A stretch of DNA of 64,000 nt, taken from positions 62,001 through 126,000 of the forward strand of contig WHUX01000045.1 in the NCBI GenBank assembly GCA_015179025.1, written 5' to 3'. The notes below the pieces were generated by a model. The model was not told where the DNA came from, did no database searches, and saw only the letters and a program-made list of their open reading frames with translations. The stretch's first letter is position 1. Each line of letters opens with the position of its first letter. Of this stretch, positions 11,667 through 23,418 are shown one piece after another. The stretch comes from Terfezia claveryi. Its lineage: Eukaryota > Ascomycota > Pezizomycetes > Pezizales > Pezizaceae. The translations under genes and the position numbers were made by a program.

Positions 11667-12362
11667 CTAGGTTGGGTAGATTATTGGAGGCGGCAGCGCA
11701 CACAGCCCAGTAACAGTGGCCTTCGGATTCCCGTAGTGTCTTTTGTAGTAAGGGCTGTCGAACCGCAATATATAGGAGCCGAAGTTGACCGATACATCAT
11801 GCATTCTGAGCCAGGGAATCCCGAGGACAATAGGGTATTTGAGCTTTGTTACAAACATTGAGAGATTTGCCTCGGAGTGATCCCCAACCTGGGCAGGCAA
11901 GCACGCAATATTAGTGATATCACCGGAGGAGATAGGCCGACCGTCGATGACGTCCAGAACATGGGGGGTTTTGAGCTTGTACGTGGGTATGGAAAATTTA
12001 GTGACAAAGGCCTGGTCACCGAATGCAATTCCTGAGGCTCCGCAATCTATGAGTGCTGACGTGGTAATTGTTCTATCATTATTGATTTTTAAGGAGATAG
12101 ATACAACAAAGTGCACACTGAACAAGCGAGATTTGTCAACAACAGGAGAAGCGGAACATACGGAAAATACAGACAAAGACAGAGATAAATGGCCTGGGAC
12201 AGGTCCCTTGCTAGTGTCAGTAACTAGGCAAGGGACAGTGCTTTTTCTGACTCGTTGACCTCCTCGATCCGGGCTTCGGAGATGGCATGAGTGGCCAGGG
12301 GGCGGTTTTTTCGGAGGGGACATGCTGCAATAAACTGGTCCCCTTTTCCACACGCAATGCAC
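11667..12362 (-). pseudogene. Family-A copy 2 aspartic protease region, active-site motif intact
   Basis: A 231-residue reading. The active site ALIDCGASGIAF is complete and the second half FVTKLKYPIVLGIPWLRMHDVSVNF is present. The protein is normally cut from a Gag-Pol precursor; here flanking stops isolate it. Downstream, a minus-strand Pro/Gly/Ser-rich linker of repeated short units (11463-11666) separates it from RT. Confidence 0.85.
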
Positions 12363-13410
12363 AACCCATTAGTGTGGTGGCGGTCCCTTTCCTCCTAGGT
12401 TAGTCGAGGCCTTCCCGATAATAGGTCCATAGAGGTGGCTCCTCCGGCCACAAATGAAGGGTGAGCCGGCTTATTGGCAGGGCAGGGGCCGCTATTTTGG
12501 TGGCATAGTGTTGCTGAGGCTGAGGCTATAGGAGACGGAGTGCTGGCCTGTACGTGGGGCGGTTGCAGAGCCGGGACATCCACTGTTCTACCTGGGAAGC
12601 CTGGTCAATGAATTCGTCAAGGGTTTGGGCTTCCGGGAGGCTGACCATGGCCTGCTGGATTTCATCATTTAGCCCTTCCTGGAATTGCTCCAGTTTGGAC
12701 TGGTCATTCCATCAGACCTCCGCCACCAATCTCGAGAATTCTGCCACATAAGTGGACAGATCAGTGTTTTTTTGCCTGAGGGCTCGGAGGGCTCTACTGG
12801 CAGTGCCAACGGCATCTAGGTCCCCGAACGCCCTATCCAGGACTGTGAAAAGGGCCGAGATATCGTCAAGCTTGATCCCGGTTTCGAGGACATATGGCTG
12901 GATCTGGTCACAAGCTTTCCCCTCCAGCAAGGCGAAAACGTATGCCAGCCGATGTTGTTCTGACAGGAATCTGGCAGAATCCCCGTTCAGCTTGAGATTG
13001 ACAGCATTTTTCCAGGCTCATAGGCGAACCCGGTCCCTATTGAACTTGGTGGGTGTTGGAATGCTTTCGGTCTTGTTGCTACTAGCTGCTGTTGGTATTG
13101 CAAGGTTCTCTAGGGCGCGGCTGAGGTTTTGGACCGTAGTCCATTCGCTAGCCAGGGCAAGGTTCAGATAGTTGAGATCGGTCTGGAGGACCATGATCTC
13201 TTCGTCGGCGGATCTCAATTTTTGTTCAGCCACGGCCAGGCTGTTTTCAGCCACGGCCAGGCTGTTGCCGAGTTCAGCCCCGATGGCATCCATGGCCTCG
13301 AAGATGTCGATGATTTCTCGACGGTAGGCATTCAACTCATTCAAGCCTAAGGGTATGGGGGAGCTCCTCCAGGTTTGAAACCTGACAGCAGGTGGAGGGA
13401 TTCCGGACAT
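12280..13410 (-). pseudogene. Family-A copy 2 gag
   Basis: Starts with an ATG at 13410. The N-terminal helical region holds a 24-bp tandem duplication (SLAVAENSLAVAE, about 13230-13275), then capsid-like sequence with AYVFALLEGKACDQIQ, FGDLDAVGTASRALRALRQ and YVAEFSRLVAEV. The nucleocapsid knuckle reads CIACGKGDQFIAAC with His->Gln, so the zinc site is spoiled. TAG codons occur at about 13016 and 12714 where Trp or Gln is expected. Confidence 0.85.
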
Positions 13411-13446
13411 GACAGTGTACCAGTTGGTCGATAAGATCCAACATAG

Positions 13447-13983
13447 TGTAATGATGGCTCTGGGGGCAAGGCGACCAAGGGGTATGCCGGGGTAAGGGCA
13501 AGGCTAGGATAATACACATGTAGGAACGCTATGTATGTGACCAGGGGGAGGCTGAGACAGGAGGCAAGGGCAAGAGGCAAGAGGGGCAGAGGGCAGGGGA
13601 TACGAGACACGTGGAAGCAGTTGCCGTGTGTGTCAAGGGAGGCAGCTGGGCTGCAAACACAAGGCAAGGCAAGGCAAGAACAGGAGGTTCACGAGGTGGG
13701 CAGCAGGGCTGCAGAGTCGAGGCGAGACAAGGAGGTGTACAAGGGAGATGCACCAACGTGGAGAGAAGCAAGTCCCTGTATTGGATATACAAGACGTTGG
13801 ATGGGGATCCAACGAGAGGACAAAGAGAGCAAGCTATATATATAGGCAGGCTTCCTTCCTAGCCAAGGCTACTGGATGGAATAAGGTTCTCGAGACCCCT
13901 TATCTCAGGAACTGAGATAACCACAATATTCAATAAGAAATAACAGTAATAACGTACCAGGCTAGGGAGGGACGGTTGTGACA
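13447..13983 (-). repeat. Family-A copy 2, 5' LTR
   Basis: 537 bp, TGTAATG..TGTGACA, aligned with 7597-8127 with mostly transition differences. Confidence 0.92.
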
Positions 13984-13988
13984 GCCTT

Positions 13989-15673
13989 TGTGGGAGGTTG
14001 GTAGTGGTGATCTGGAGAGGAGAGAGTCTCCTTCTCCTTTGGATGGTGTTGGGAGATTGTCTCCTAAAGATTGGTGGTGACACTGGTCTCCCAGTAGCTC
14101 CTCTAATTCTGAGCTGATTTGAGGAAGGCATTGGTGGTAATGGAGAATGTGGGGGAGGAGTTTTCTTGAAAGTTTGTATGGGAACAGAGAGGTAGTTGGT
14201 TACAACTAGATGTTATAGTAAGGCAGTTGTGTGGTGAGAAGACTGTTCCATAGAGGAGGATTTGGGGGGACTATATACTCCTCTGGACAGTACATCTGCT
14301 ATGTGGTTGTCCTTTCCCTGAATGTATTCTAGGATTAGGTCAAACTGACTCATAGTCTCTTGCCACCTTCTTTTCATCTGACTTTCAGGGTTACTATCCA
14401 TATATGTAACTAAGGGTTTGTTATCTGTTTGGATGATCACTTTGTGACCCTGTAGTTCAGGCCTGAAATACCTCAGTGAGTTAACAATTGCTAATAATTC
14501 CTTATCAGTTGTTGTTTAATTCATTTGTCCATCATTTAATTTCCCAGAGTGAAACTCTGCTGGCCTAATAACACCATTCTCTATTTGCCCAATCCATCCT
14601 AAGATCCTTGTGTTACTGGCATCTGTAACCAAATAGATTTCAAGGCCTGAATTATGATTAATTGGTTTAAGCACTTTATTGCTCATTATTAACTCCTTAA
14701 TCTTCTTGAATGACTCATTATGCAGAGGAGTCCACATGTACTTTTTTGTTGACCCTTGCAATTCTGATAGTGGTTTGGCTATAGCTCCCAATTCTAGACA
14801 AAACCTTCTCAAGTAATTAACTATCCCTAGAAAATTTTGCAATTTCATTTTTGAGTCAGGGATTGGGTAATTGGCTATTGAGTTAATTTTTTCTGGATCC
14901 ATTTCTAGGCCTTGCTTGGTGACAATGAATTCCAGCACTTTTAGCCTTGGAGCAAGGATTTGGCATTTCTTTTTGTTGAAGAAAAACTTTTCTTTAGCCA
15001 ATATCCTATAGATCCCTCTCAATACTTCCTTATGTTCTTCCAGGGTATCTGTTCCAATCAGAATGTCATCTAAATAAACTATGATAGTCTTTCCAATATA
15101 ATCCTATAATAACCAGTTCATAGCCCTCATTATGATTGCAGGTGCATTACAATCACCTTGCTGCATAACCAATGAGTCAAATTTCCCTAGATGATTTGTA
15201 AAGGTGCTATACTTTACTGATTCATATGCATGCCTAATATTATGATAGCCATCTGCTAGATCAGCTGCTAAAATGTATTCCTTGCTAGCTATCTAGTCCA
15301 GTATTGCTTTGATATTGGGCATAGATGTTTTATCATTTTGTACTAGCTTGTTTCTAGGTACACAGTGCAATAAGAATCTGGCCTGTTGTTTGCCATTCTT
15401 ATCTAAATCTCTTTTAGGCTGTGTATACATAAGGATACTATTGAGTAAGCTAGATGGTACTATTCTCCCAGATTCTAGCTCAGTCCTCATTTTCTCTATT
15501 ACTTGATCCAGAAACCTTGTATAATTTGTATAGTATGCAGGCTCCCAGGTTGTACCATCAAGAACTATAATCTTATATTGCATGATGTCATAAGGTTCTC
15601 TGATTGGTGGTAATGCAGTTGGCTTTTCTTCTAAGAATAATTCAGGGAATTCTTCAAATATATTAAACTCCAC
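13989..15673 (-). pseudogene. Family-B RT, RNase H and start of the zinc-knuckle spacer
   Basis: The RT N-terminal part (15673-15293) opens with FEEFPELFLEE and contains ESGRIVPSS; the palm (about 15290-15030) is broken by stops. RT thumb and connection follow at 15022-14516 (FFNKKKCQILAPRL, FLGIVNYLRRF, LSELQGSTKKYMW). RNase H follows (LVTDASNTRILGWIG; IQTDNKPLVTYMDS; ADVLSRG at 14440-14213). After RNase H the reading passes into a basic Pro/Arg-rich linker down to 13989, where copy 2 interrupts. Aligns throughout with 54780-56491. Confidence 0.85.
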
Positions 15674-15808
15674 TTCTTCCAGATTAACTACATTTGTAAT
15701 GACTGGAGAGCTTCCATCATCTTCTAGCTCTGACCACTCTGATGAGTCAAACCACTCTTGTGACTATTCCTGATCTTCTTCCAGTTTATCCACCAGATCA
15801 TGCTATAT

Positions 15809-16345
15809 CTATGGAATTGCTGGAGTTGGCTTTGGGTGGTATAGTAGTCTACCTCCAACTTCAGTTAATATAGCATGTGGGTCTTCATTATCATCCCAGT
15901 CATGTTCTGTTTTTCCTATATTCATTGCTGGAGTTGTGACTCTTCCAAGTGTATCCTTAGTTTTGAGCATATTAATATCAATCCTTGTCCTGCCTGTAGG
16001 TTGTATAGTAATTACATTATCTTTGACATTCATAATTGCTTTATAATCCCTCAGTGCAGGTTCACCAAATATAACATCCCAGTCCTTCAGGTTGGCTATA
16101 TAGAATGTCCTAGTTTCTTGGTATCTTGTACATTTATTGTGACTGTTGCAGTATTTGTCATTTCAGATCTGCTGCCTTTAATTGCAGTTTCTAGAGGTTT
16201 TTGCTGATCTCTTGCAAGAGTATGTTAAACAGCTGGCAATAATTTGCTGATATCAAGTCTCCACCTGATGTACATAGATCAAATAGTGCATAAGCAATAT
16301 GTCCATTAATTTTAATTTCAGCTGCATTAGAAGTTCTATGACTTT
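15809..16345 (-). pseudogene. Family-B aspartic protease with D-L-x-T active site
   Basis: Near 16300-16240 the reading is YALFDLCTSGGDLISANYCQL; near 16090-16050 it is LKDWDVIFGEPALRDYKAI, followed by VITIQPTG. The 50844-59803 element has ALIDLQTKGGDLINSQF and LTGWDMILGEPAL, then VTIQPEN, in the same order. The catalytic Asp is thus followed by Leu-x-Thr-x-Gly-Gly rather than Ser/Thr-Gly in both. Several frame breaks are present here. Confidence 0.7.
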
Positions 16346-16539
16346 CTGGTACTAAGAATTCTTGCGTCATTAGGGTTTCTCATAACCTGAGTGCAGCTGA
16401 CTCTTGTTGTTTCACATCAATTTCCTGATAAGCTGTTTTTACTTTCTGTGGGGGCCAAGTTGGCTTAGTTTGAATGGCTGATAAGGTGGGAATCTTCTGA
16501 CTCCTGGTCTAGATCCCATATATTGTAAGCTGAAGACAC

Positions 16540-18375
16540 CTTTCTATTAGGGCAATCCCTGAAAGTGTAACCTTTTTGACCACAGTGTAACAGGACCCTG
16601 TTCTTGCAGCCTCTTCCCTCTTCTTCTCTTATTCACCATAAGGAGTATACTTAGTTTTATCCTTTCTGGCACTAGGGAAGTTACCATAGAGACCACCTGG
16701 TCCACCTTTCTTGCCTGCCACTTTAGCTACATTCTTGGCTACTTTTCAGGCAATTTGAATTCAGACTTAGTCCATTCCATAGGTCTACCAGGACCTATTG
16801 CTTATCAGCCTTCTTTTGTGCTGCTGTAAGGATTTAGTTTCTTGTTTTAGTACATCCTCCTGGACTGCAATTTTATTAATATTTCCTCAAAGGTTGACTC
16901 ATATGATATTAGTCCTTTGACTTTAGCCCTAAGTAGGGGTACCAGTCCATCTACTAGTTTATTTTTAGTGCATGATCACTTATCATGTCTTTTCCATTTA
17001 GATCCTTGCACTTAATTTTGAACTCTTCCAGGTTCTGTGCATACTGCATACAGTAACATCTGGCCTCTGATAGTGTGATAGATATTGTTTCCATAAAACT
17101 TCAGGTGCTACTGTAGAGATGAGTTTACCTCTCAGTTTTAACATAAATTCATGGAAATTCCTGTCCTCAACATCTTCTTTTTCAGAGCAATACTGGTTAT
17201 ACCAAGTCTGAGCACTCTTCTTAAACATAAAACTTGCTCTATCCAGACTTTCCCAACTTGCTATATCACCCTTGATATTCTACCCACTTCTGCAATTGTT
17301 GCACATAATTGTCAAAGGTAGTTTGATCCCTCCATTTCTCTGATACTCCATCAATCATTGGGGGATTGGGAATTTTTGCAAGTTTGTTTGCCTTCTTGAC
17401 TAGGGATTTGCTAACCTGTTGTGATGGTATCTTTTACTAGTCTTTTTAGACTATTCAAGTAGTGAGGGCTAGGTTCTCTAGTTGACCTTTTCTTGCTGTC
17501 ATCTCCAGAGCCATTATCTGATTCATCACCCTCAGATCCAGATCCTGGGTCCTCACTTCCACCTCTAGCCATACCACTAGAGCTCCTTCTAGACTTCTTA
17601 TCAGGAGTCTTACTCTTTTTGGTATGTGTTGGCTTTTTCCTATCTTTAGGTGGTGGTGGCATGTCTTTTTCAGATATTTCTTCTATATCTGTTTCATAAT
17701 CTCCATCATCCTCTTCTTCATACTGCACACTTTTCCCCTTACCCTTACCTTCAGCTCCAAACAGTTTCCTTCCTATTTCCTCATGAGTTTCTACAGGTTC
17801 TGTTATTGAGGTACTATTTCTGGAGTTTCCAGATCATACAGGTTACCCATAAGCATATACTGTGTCAGGAAAGGCCAGTTTAATGCTAGCATGGAACTCC
17901 TTTACATGAGTTATAGGTTAGGTAAGGCCATACTGCTTTTGAAGTAGATGAGAGTTGAAAGTCCATTTGAACTGACTTATCAAATTGGTCTTTCTGTTGA
18001 AAAATGATGAACTTTTCTGATGCTTCAGCCAATAGTTCTTTTTCCTTTTTGATAACATGTTGTTTATTTTAGGTATATAAATACCTGTGATATCCTTTGG
18101 TACCATGATGACTCATTTTTATCCCAAAAGGCTTTTGTTGCAGGAGGTGTTACAATCCTACTTCAGGTATTGATGAATTGGCCCAATGACTATTTCCCTT
18201 GTTTCCACTTCCTTTTCTGGAATATCTTTCCCAATTGGAACTTTCTTTTTAGGGGTATTGACTAACTTGGCCTTGAGTGCTTCTAGCTCCTCACTTGTCA
18301 TTGCTTTCTCCTACCTTTCCTAGCTCTAGCTCCTCCTTCCATTACACTAGTACTTTTTTGTTTAGGAGTCTCCAT
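16540..18375 (-). pseudogene. Family-B gag
   Basis: Candidate starts at 18375 (METPKQK) and 18301 (MTSEELEALKAKLVNTPKKK); the latter resembles the start of gag in the 50844-59803 element. A Ser/Asp/Lys-rich linker is at 17728-17411. A capsid-like piece (17228-16998) reads FHEFMLKLRGKLISTVAPEVLWKQY, matching FFGFILALRDFLIPSTSKDILWKRW of the other element. A decayed CCHC knuckle (HCGQKGYTFRDC, His->Tyr) is near 16590-16560. Many stops and frameshifts. Confidence 0.75.
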
Positions 18376-18451
18376 TCTATCAGATATTATACCACTGATT
18401 CCTTGGACTTGTTTCTTCTATTCCTGCTTTCTTTAAGGTGGATCCTGATGA

Positions 18452-18853
18452 GAAGGATCTACTTCTTATCAACTTCCTTCTTATCCTCTTTCTGTTGCTT
18501 CTGATACCAAGGTTGATTATGGTAAGGGAGAGAGGAGGTTGAAGGGTAAAAGGGTTACTTTTGTTGATGAGATTGTTATAGGAGCAGGGTTTCCTTTAAA
18601 TGCTGGGAAGAAAGTTGAGTGGAAGGATAGGGGTTGGACTGCTAGGTACTTGTGTTCTTTTTGGAGGGAGAGGTACAGAAACTTCCCTTATTCTGCTTAC
18701 TGGGAGAATTCCTAATTTTTCTTTAGGCTAGGTAGAGAGTGGGGCTGGGATACTCTCTGGAGTTTGGATGTTGATAGGACTAGTTCCTATAATCCTCACC
18801 CTTATTGGACTTCTGAGGCAGTTTCCAGGTCTCAGAATTACCAGATTAGGTAG
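18452..18853 (+). pseudogene. Opposite-strand ORF in the family-B 5' leader
   Basis: A plus-strand reading open from 18452 with one internal TAA (18713) and ending in TAG at 18851. It reads KGKRVTFVDEIVIGAGF, then a Trp/Tyr/Arg-rich part (GWTARYLCSFWRERYRNF, YSAYWENS), then LGREWGWDTLWSLDVDR. It runs against gag and lies between gag and the 5' LTR. The other element of this lineage has an ORF at the same place and in the same opposite orientation (51750-52351, minus) with KSVTFSDW, an aromatic-rich C-terminus and CCERGWDCLIWD. No ATG is visible in this copy. The function is unknown. Confidence 0.55.
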
Positions 18854-19288
18854 TCTTGTTTTCTTTTACTACCTTCTGTAACTTTTCCTGCTCTTTTTTA
18901 TTCTTAAAATAAGTTGCAGCAAACTTCTTTGCCCTTTTCTTGCTATCAATTATCTTCTTATAGCTGGGTGAAGTATTATATCCAAGTGGTTTTTACAATT
19001 TAGCTCTGTTTTGCTGATGTAAAACCTTTATTGCTGATGCTCTAGCCAGTTTGTCTTACTGCTACTTCTTGTAGGCTTTATGTTGGTTGCTATTTGAGGA
19101 ATAGTCTTACTGTTGCTATTTGGGGATAGTCTTACTGCTGACTGTCAGACTTTGGTGCTACTGTACTTTTATGCTATAGACTTATACTGGCTTTAGTTTC
19201 TACTCTTGTTGGTAGAAACTTTGTTGATTATGTAAGGTTGATCAGGCCTTCCTAGTTAGGTAAGAATTAAGTTCTTAGGTTAAAAAAA
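18854..19288. other. Family-B 5' leader with conserved 17-nt motif
   Basis: No clear gene. A short Lys-rich minus-strand reading without ATG (about 18999-18852) has unknown status. A 17-nt block at 19234-19250, AAGGTTGATCAGGCCTT, lies 38 nt from the LTR. Its exact reverse complement lies 40 nt from the LTR of the 50844-59803 element (51562-51578), which is the same position and sense relative to each element. Directly against the LTR is a T-run (minus strand), not a TGG-type primer site. Confidence 0.6.
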
Positions 19289-19935
19289 TGTAAAGTATTG
19301 TATAGGGGACTGGAAGATCAGATTAGATAAGATAAAGATCTTTATCTAATCAGATAATCTCAGGCTAGTAATGTATACTACAAAGTAGATTACTAATAGT
19401 GTATTGTTTATTCTCACTATAAAAGTTATTACCAATAGCATAAGATTACTGTAATAGGTAAAGTAGTATAGGAGTGCCAAAGGCACTTAGAAATTAACCA
19501 GTGGAACTTCTATATTGATTGTACTGTAACTATGTTCTAAGTTCTAACTTTCTGTCCAACTGAAGGGAAATTTAGGGGACTATATATATTTCCAACGGGG
19601 CAGTACTGAGGCAGTGCTGAGGCAGTGCACCATCATCTGACCCTTACATGATTTGAAATCAACATCATAGAAACTTCTAGATAGTACTTCCAAATACAAT
19701 CTAGTACAAAATAGGTTAAGTCTTAACTTTGACTTATATATGTGAAAGTATGTGAAAGCATGTGATAACATGTGAAAGCATGTGATAACATGTGAAAGCA
19801 TGTGAAATATTAGCAAGGCAGACAGCACACAGAATGTTGTGTGTTTTGAGATGCTTGCTGAGTAAGAAAATACATAAGAAATACATTTGTAAGAGAGAGG
19901 GTTAGTCATAGGGTATGAGTAAGCCACTTCCTTAC
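19289..19935 (-). repeat. Family-B 5' LTR
   Basis: Inferred boundaries: minus-strand TGTAAGGAAG at 19935 and ..TTTACA at 19289, where family-A sequence resumes at 19936. Contains a GATA-rich palindrome (AGATAAAGATCTTTATCT, about 19327-19344) and a tandem repeat at 19739-19806. The partner LTR is outside the window, so the ends rest on the TG..CA rule and the flanking homology. Confidence 0.7.
19739..19806. repeat. Tandem repeat with CATGTG E-boxes inside the LTR
   Basis: Four to five copies of a 13-15-bp unit, GTGAAAGCATGTGATAACAT-like, each with CATGTG. The U3 of the other family member also has CACATG/CATGTG motifs in tandem. Confidence 0.75.
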
Positions 19936-19999
19936 ACCTCCACTGCAGCAATTATTTCCTTAATCAGGAGGTCCTCTGCATGTGCCTATCGTAACTGCA

Positions 20000-21347
20000 A
20001 AAGAATGTCATTTCCGGTGTCGGTGTCACTAAGGGTATTGGCTGCTAGGTCAAGATTTTCTGGTTTCAGTACTACTTGATTCTGGTACCTCAGCCTTTTA
20101 TCCCCTCATTTAGAGAGATCTCCTGATCTCTTGGTCAGTTCATCTGGCTTACCCTCAGGCTTTCCAGACCAGTACTTGATCTTGAAGTTAAATCAAGACA
20201 AGAACTCCGACCACCTAGCCTGCCGTCAGTTCAGTACCTTGGTAGTGGTAAAATACTCAAGGTTCTTATGATCGGACAACATCTCGATAATTCCTTTAGC
20301 TGACGCTAGGTGAGACCTCCATTCCTCAAAAGCTCGAACAATAGCAATTAATTTCTTATCATAGATCTCATAATTACACTCCGCTGGGGAGTGCTTTTTG
20401 GAGAAATAGGCCACCGGGTAGAGAACTCCATTGACATACTAGGATACAATCCTGACGGAGACATAGTCGGAGGCATCTATTTCTACAATATACTCACTAT
20501 CAGGATCAAAGTGAGCCAGTATGGGTGCTGAGCAGAAGGCTTCTTTGAGGTTCTGGAAGGCAGATTGGGCTTCTGGACTCAAGTAGAATTACCGGTTCTT
20601 TTTGGTTAGGGATGTAAGGGAGGCTATAATTTTGGAATATACTAGAATGAATAGTCAGTAAAAGTTAGCGATTCCCAAGAAGGCCTAAACATCCTTGAGA
20701 TTTGCTAGGACTTCCCATTCCTGAATGGCAGTGACCTTGGCGGGATCTATTCTAATACCTTCCATAGTGATGATCAACCCTAGATACTTAACCTCCTGCA
20801 CATAGAACTCACACTTTTCCAGTTTCAGGTATAATCTAACTTGCTCCAACTTCTCCAATACTTGCCGGACAGAGACTTTGTGTTTTGCTAGGGTGTCTGA
20901 GTAGATAAAGATATCATCAAGGTAAGCTGTGCAGAATATGTCTAAGAAGTTCTGCAGGGTATCATTGATAAAGTGCTGGAAAGAGGCCAGTGTATTGGTT
21001 AGGCCGAAAGGTATCACGTTGTACTCGAAGTGGCTATAATGTGTCCAGAAGGTAGTTTTCTACACCTTCCCTTCGGCAATCCGTACTAGGTTATAGGCCC
21101 TCCTCAGCTCCAATTTGGTAAACCATTTAGCCTTCAACAGCCTAGCCAACGTTTCCTGAATCATGTGCAAGGGGTACCTGTTCTTGACCATTATTTCATT
21201 CAGGCCATAATAATCAATACATAGCAAGAAAGAGCCATCTGACTTCTTTACGAACAGTATAGGGGCACCTGCTGGGGAGGAGCTGTGCCGGATGAAGCTT
21301 TTACTCAAATTCTCCTTCAAGTACTTCTTCAAAGCCTCTAATTCCAC
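20000..21347 (-). pseudogene. Family-A copy 3 RT and RNase H
   Basis: RT N-terminal piece 21347-21060 ([26 protein letters not shown]); palm and thumb 21017-20685 (IPFGLTNT, YLDD, KCEFYVQEVKYLGLI); RNase H 20414-20226 ([22 protein letters not shown]). Stops at several former Trp/Gln codons. Confidence 0.85.
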
Positions 21348-21699
21348 TCGGGATATTCCTTAGAGTGGGCCATAAGGGGGAGTTTTTCCTTTGATCAATA
21401 GGATTATGTGGTTGTATGGTCGATGGGGGGCAAGCTTTTCCGTGGCTTTTTCTGAAAAGAGGTCAATAAATTCATGGTATTCATCCAGGACCATTAATTT
21501 CTACTCCTCATTAGGTCTCATCTTATTAATCTTTAGGTTAATTTCACAGATTGACAGGGTATAGGCCTTTAGTTTGTATCGGTTTGATATGGTAAGCAAA
21601 GGCCTCAGCTCCAATGAAGCTAACATTCAGGAGTTAAGTAGAAGCTAGGGAGACTAGAGGGTTAGGCGGAACAGGAGTAGGAATAGGGACAGGGAGTTT

Positions 21700-22200
21700 G
21701 CCAATATTGATATATATGGTCTGGTGTACTACTTGGGTGGGGTACTACAGTGTCTCTTGCAATACTCACTATTGAAATTCAAGGTGTAGGAGCTGAAGTT
21801 GACAGAGACATCATGCATCTAGAGCCATGGGATCCCTAGAACAATAGGGTATTTGAGCTTGGTCACAAATATTAGAAGACTCTTGGAATGGTCTCCAATG
21901 GCACTAGGTAAACAAGTAAGGTCGGTGATAGCCTCGGAGGAGATAGGACGGCTATCAATAACGTTGAGGAGGCAGAGGGTATTGAGCTTGGGGGTTGGGA
22001 TGGAATTCTTACTGATAAAAGCCTGATTGATTAAGGCAATTCCTGAAGTACTTCAATCTATGAGAGCTGATGTAACTATTGTTTTATTATTAAACTTGAC
22101 AGTTATAGGTATAATGAAGTACTTGCCAAACAGGCGAGACTTATCAACAGATATATATGTAAGCAAAGAAAATGCAGATAAAGATAAATAATCCATAATA
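21700..22200 (-). pseudogene. Family-A copy 3 protease, heavily decayed
   Basis: By alignment to copies 1 and 2: the active-site region near 22060 reads LID-x-STSGIAL-like, with a stop or changed residue at the Cys position; FVTKLKYPIVLGIPWL is kept near 21870-21820, followed by a TAG in place of Arg. Not functional. Confidence 0.7.
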
Positions 22201-22230
22201 GGTCCCTTGCTAGTGTTAGTAGGCAAGGGA

Positions 22231-23390
22231 CTACGCTTTTCCTGACTCCTCTAGGGTCTCAGACACCACATGTATAGCTAAGGAGTGATTCTTTCTCAAA
22301 AGATAGGCTGCAATGAAGTGATCCCCTTTTCTACATGCAATACATAACCCATTGTGGTGGCGGTGGTCTCTTTCCTCCTGGGATAGGCGGGGCCTTCTGG
22401 ATGAGAGATCCATGAGGATGGGCCTCCCTGCCACTAGTAATAGATGTACTGGATTATTAGTAGGGGCAGGGGCCTGAGCTGCTTTGGTGACATGGTATTG
22501 CTAAGGCTGAGGTTGTTCGAGACAGAGTGCAGGCCTGAATGGAGGGCAGTTACAGAGCCGGAATATCTGCTGTTCTCCTTGGGAAGCCTGGTCAATCAAT
22601 TCGTCAAGAGTTTAGGCTTCCGAGAGGCTGACCATAGCCTACTGGATTTCGTCATTTAGCCCTTCCTGGAACTACTCCAGTTAGGACTAGTCATTCCATC
22701 AGACCTCCACTGCTAGTCTCGAGAATTCTGCCATATAAGTGGACAGATTGGTGTTTTTCTGCCTGAGGGCTCGGAGGGCCCTAATGGCAGTGCTAATGGC
22801 ATCAGGGTCCACGAACGCTCTATCCAGGATTGTGAAAAGGGCTGAGATATCGTTGAGCTTGATCCTGGTTTTAAGGATGTATAGCTGGATTTAGTTATAA
22901 GCTTTCCCCTCCTGCAAGGCGAAAACATATGCCAGTTGATATTGTTCCAATGGGAATCTGGCAGAATCCCCGTTGAGCGTGAGATTAACTATATTCTTCT
23001 AGGCTCGTAGACGAGCCTGGTCCCTATTGAACTTAGGGGGTGTTGGAATACTTTCGGTCTTATTGGTACTGGCTGCTGTTGGTATTGTAAGGTTCCCTAA
23101 AGCATGGCTGAGGTTTTGGACTATAGTCCGTTCATTGGCTAGGGCAAGGTTCACATGGTCGACATCCATCTGGAGGACCGTGATCTATTCATTGGTGGAT
23201 ATTAGCTTTCATTCGGGCATGACCAGGCTGTTGCCGAGTTCGGCCCCGATGGCATCCATAGCCTCGAAGATGTTGATAATTTCTCGATAATAGATATTCA
23301 ATTTGTTTGGGCCTGAGAGTATAGGGGAGCTTCTCCAGGTCTGGAACCTGACAGCGGGTGGTGGGAGAGCTGCTCCTAATATAACTGCAT
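22231..23390 (-). pseudogene. Family-A copy 3 gag
   Basis: The knuckle reads CIACRKGDHFIAAY (22345-22305), last Cys lost. Capsid segments near 22928-22713 match copy 2 only after frame changes. The N-terminal part runs to about 23390. Multiple stops. Confidence 0.75.
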
Positions 23391-23418
23391 ACTAGTTGGT
23401 ACAAAGGATCCAACATAG

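Larger units (their letters stand above)
7597..13983 (-). mobile_element. Family-A Ty3/gypsy chromovirus, copy 2, with 5-bp target duplication
   Basis: Flanked by GCCTT at 7592-7596 and 13984-13988. LTRs start TGTAA and end TGTGACA. Order on the minus strand is gag, protease, RT, RNase H, integrase, chromodomain. It is better preserved than copy 1 in the protease and parts of pol, but still has frameshifts in integrase/chromodomain and scattered TAG codons. Confidence 0.93.
1..19935 (-). mobile_element. Family-B Ty3/gypsy retrotransposon, interrupted by two younger elements; 3' end beyond the window
   Basis: Read on the minus strand from 19935 down: 5' LTR (19289-19935), leader with an opposite-strand ORF, gag, protease, RT, RNase H, then a zinc-knuckle spacer that runs off the window at position 1. 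Integrase and 3' LTR must lie to the left. Insertions at 7597-13983 and 369-6797 split the spacer; removing them rejoins the reading. Gag, protease, RT and spacer align by eye with the plus-strand element at 50844-59803, so both belong to one lineage. Frameshifts and TAG stops at former CAG/TGG codons show it is dead. Its 5' LTR abuts a family-A element at 19936 in mid-gene, so it inserted there; the second target duplication is outside the window. Confidence 0.85.

Noticed and set aside
13447..13983. Interpreting 7597-8127 and 13447-13983 as solo LTRs
   Set aside because: The shared GCCTT duplication and the continuous internal gag-pol show one element.
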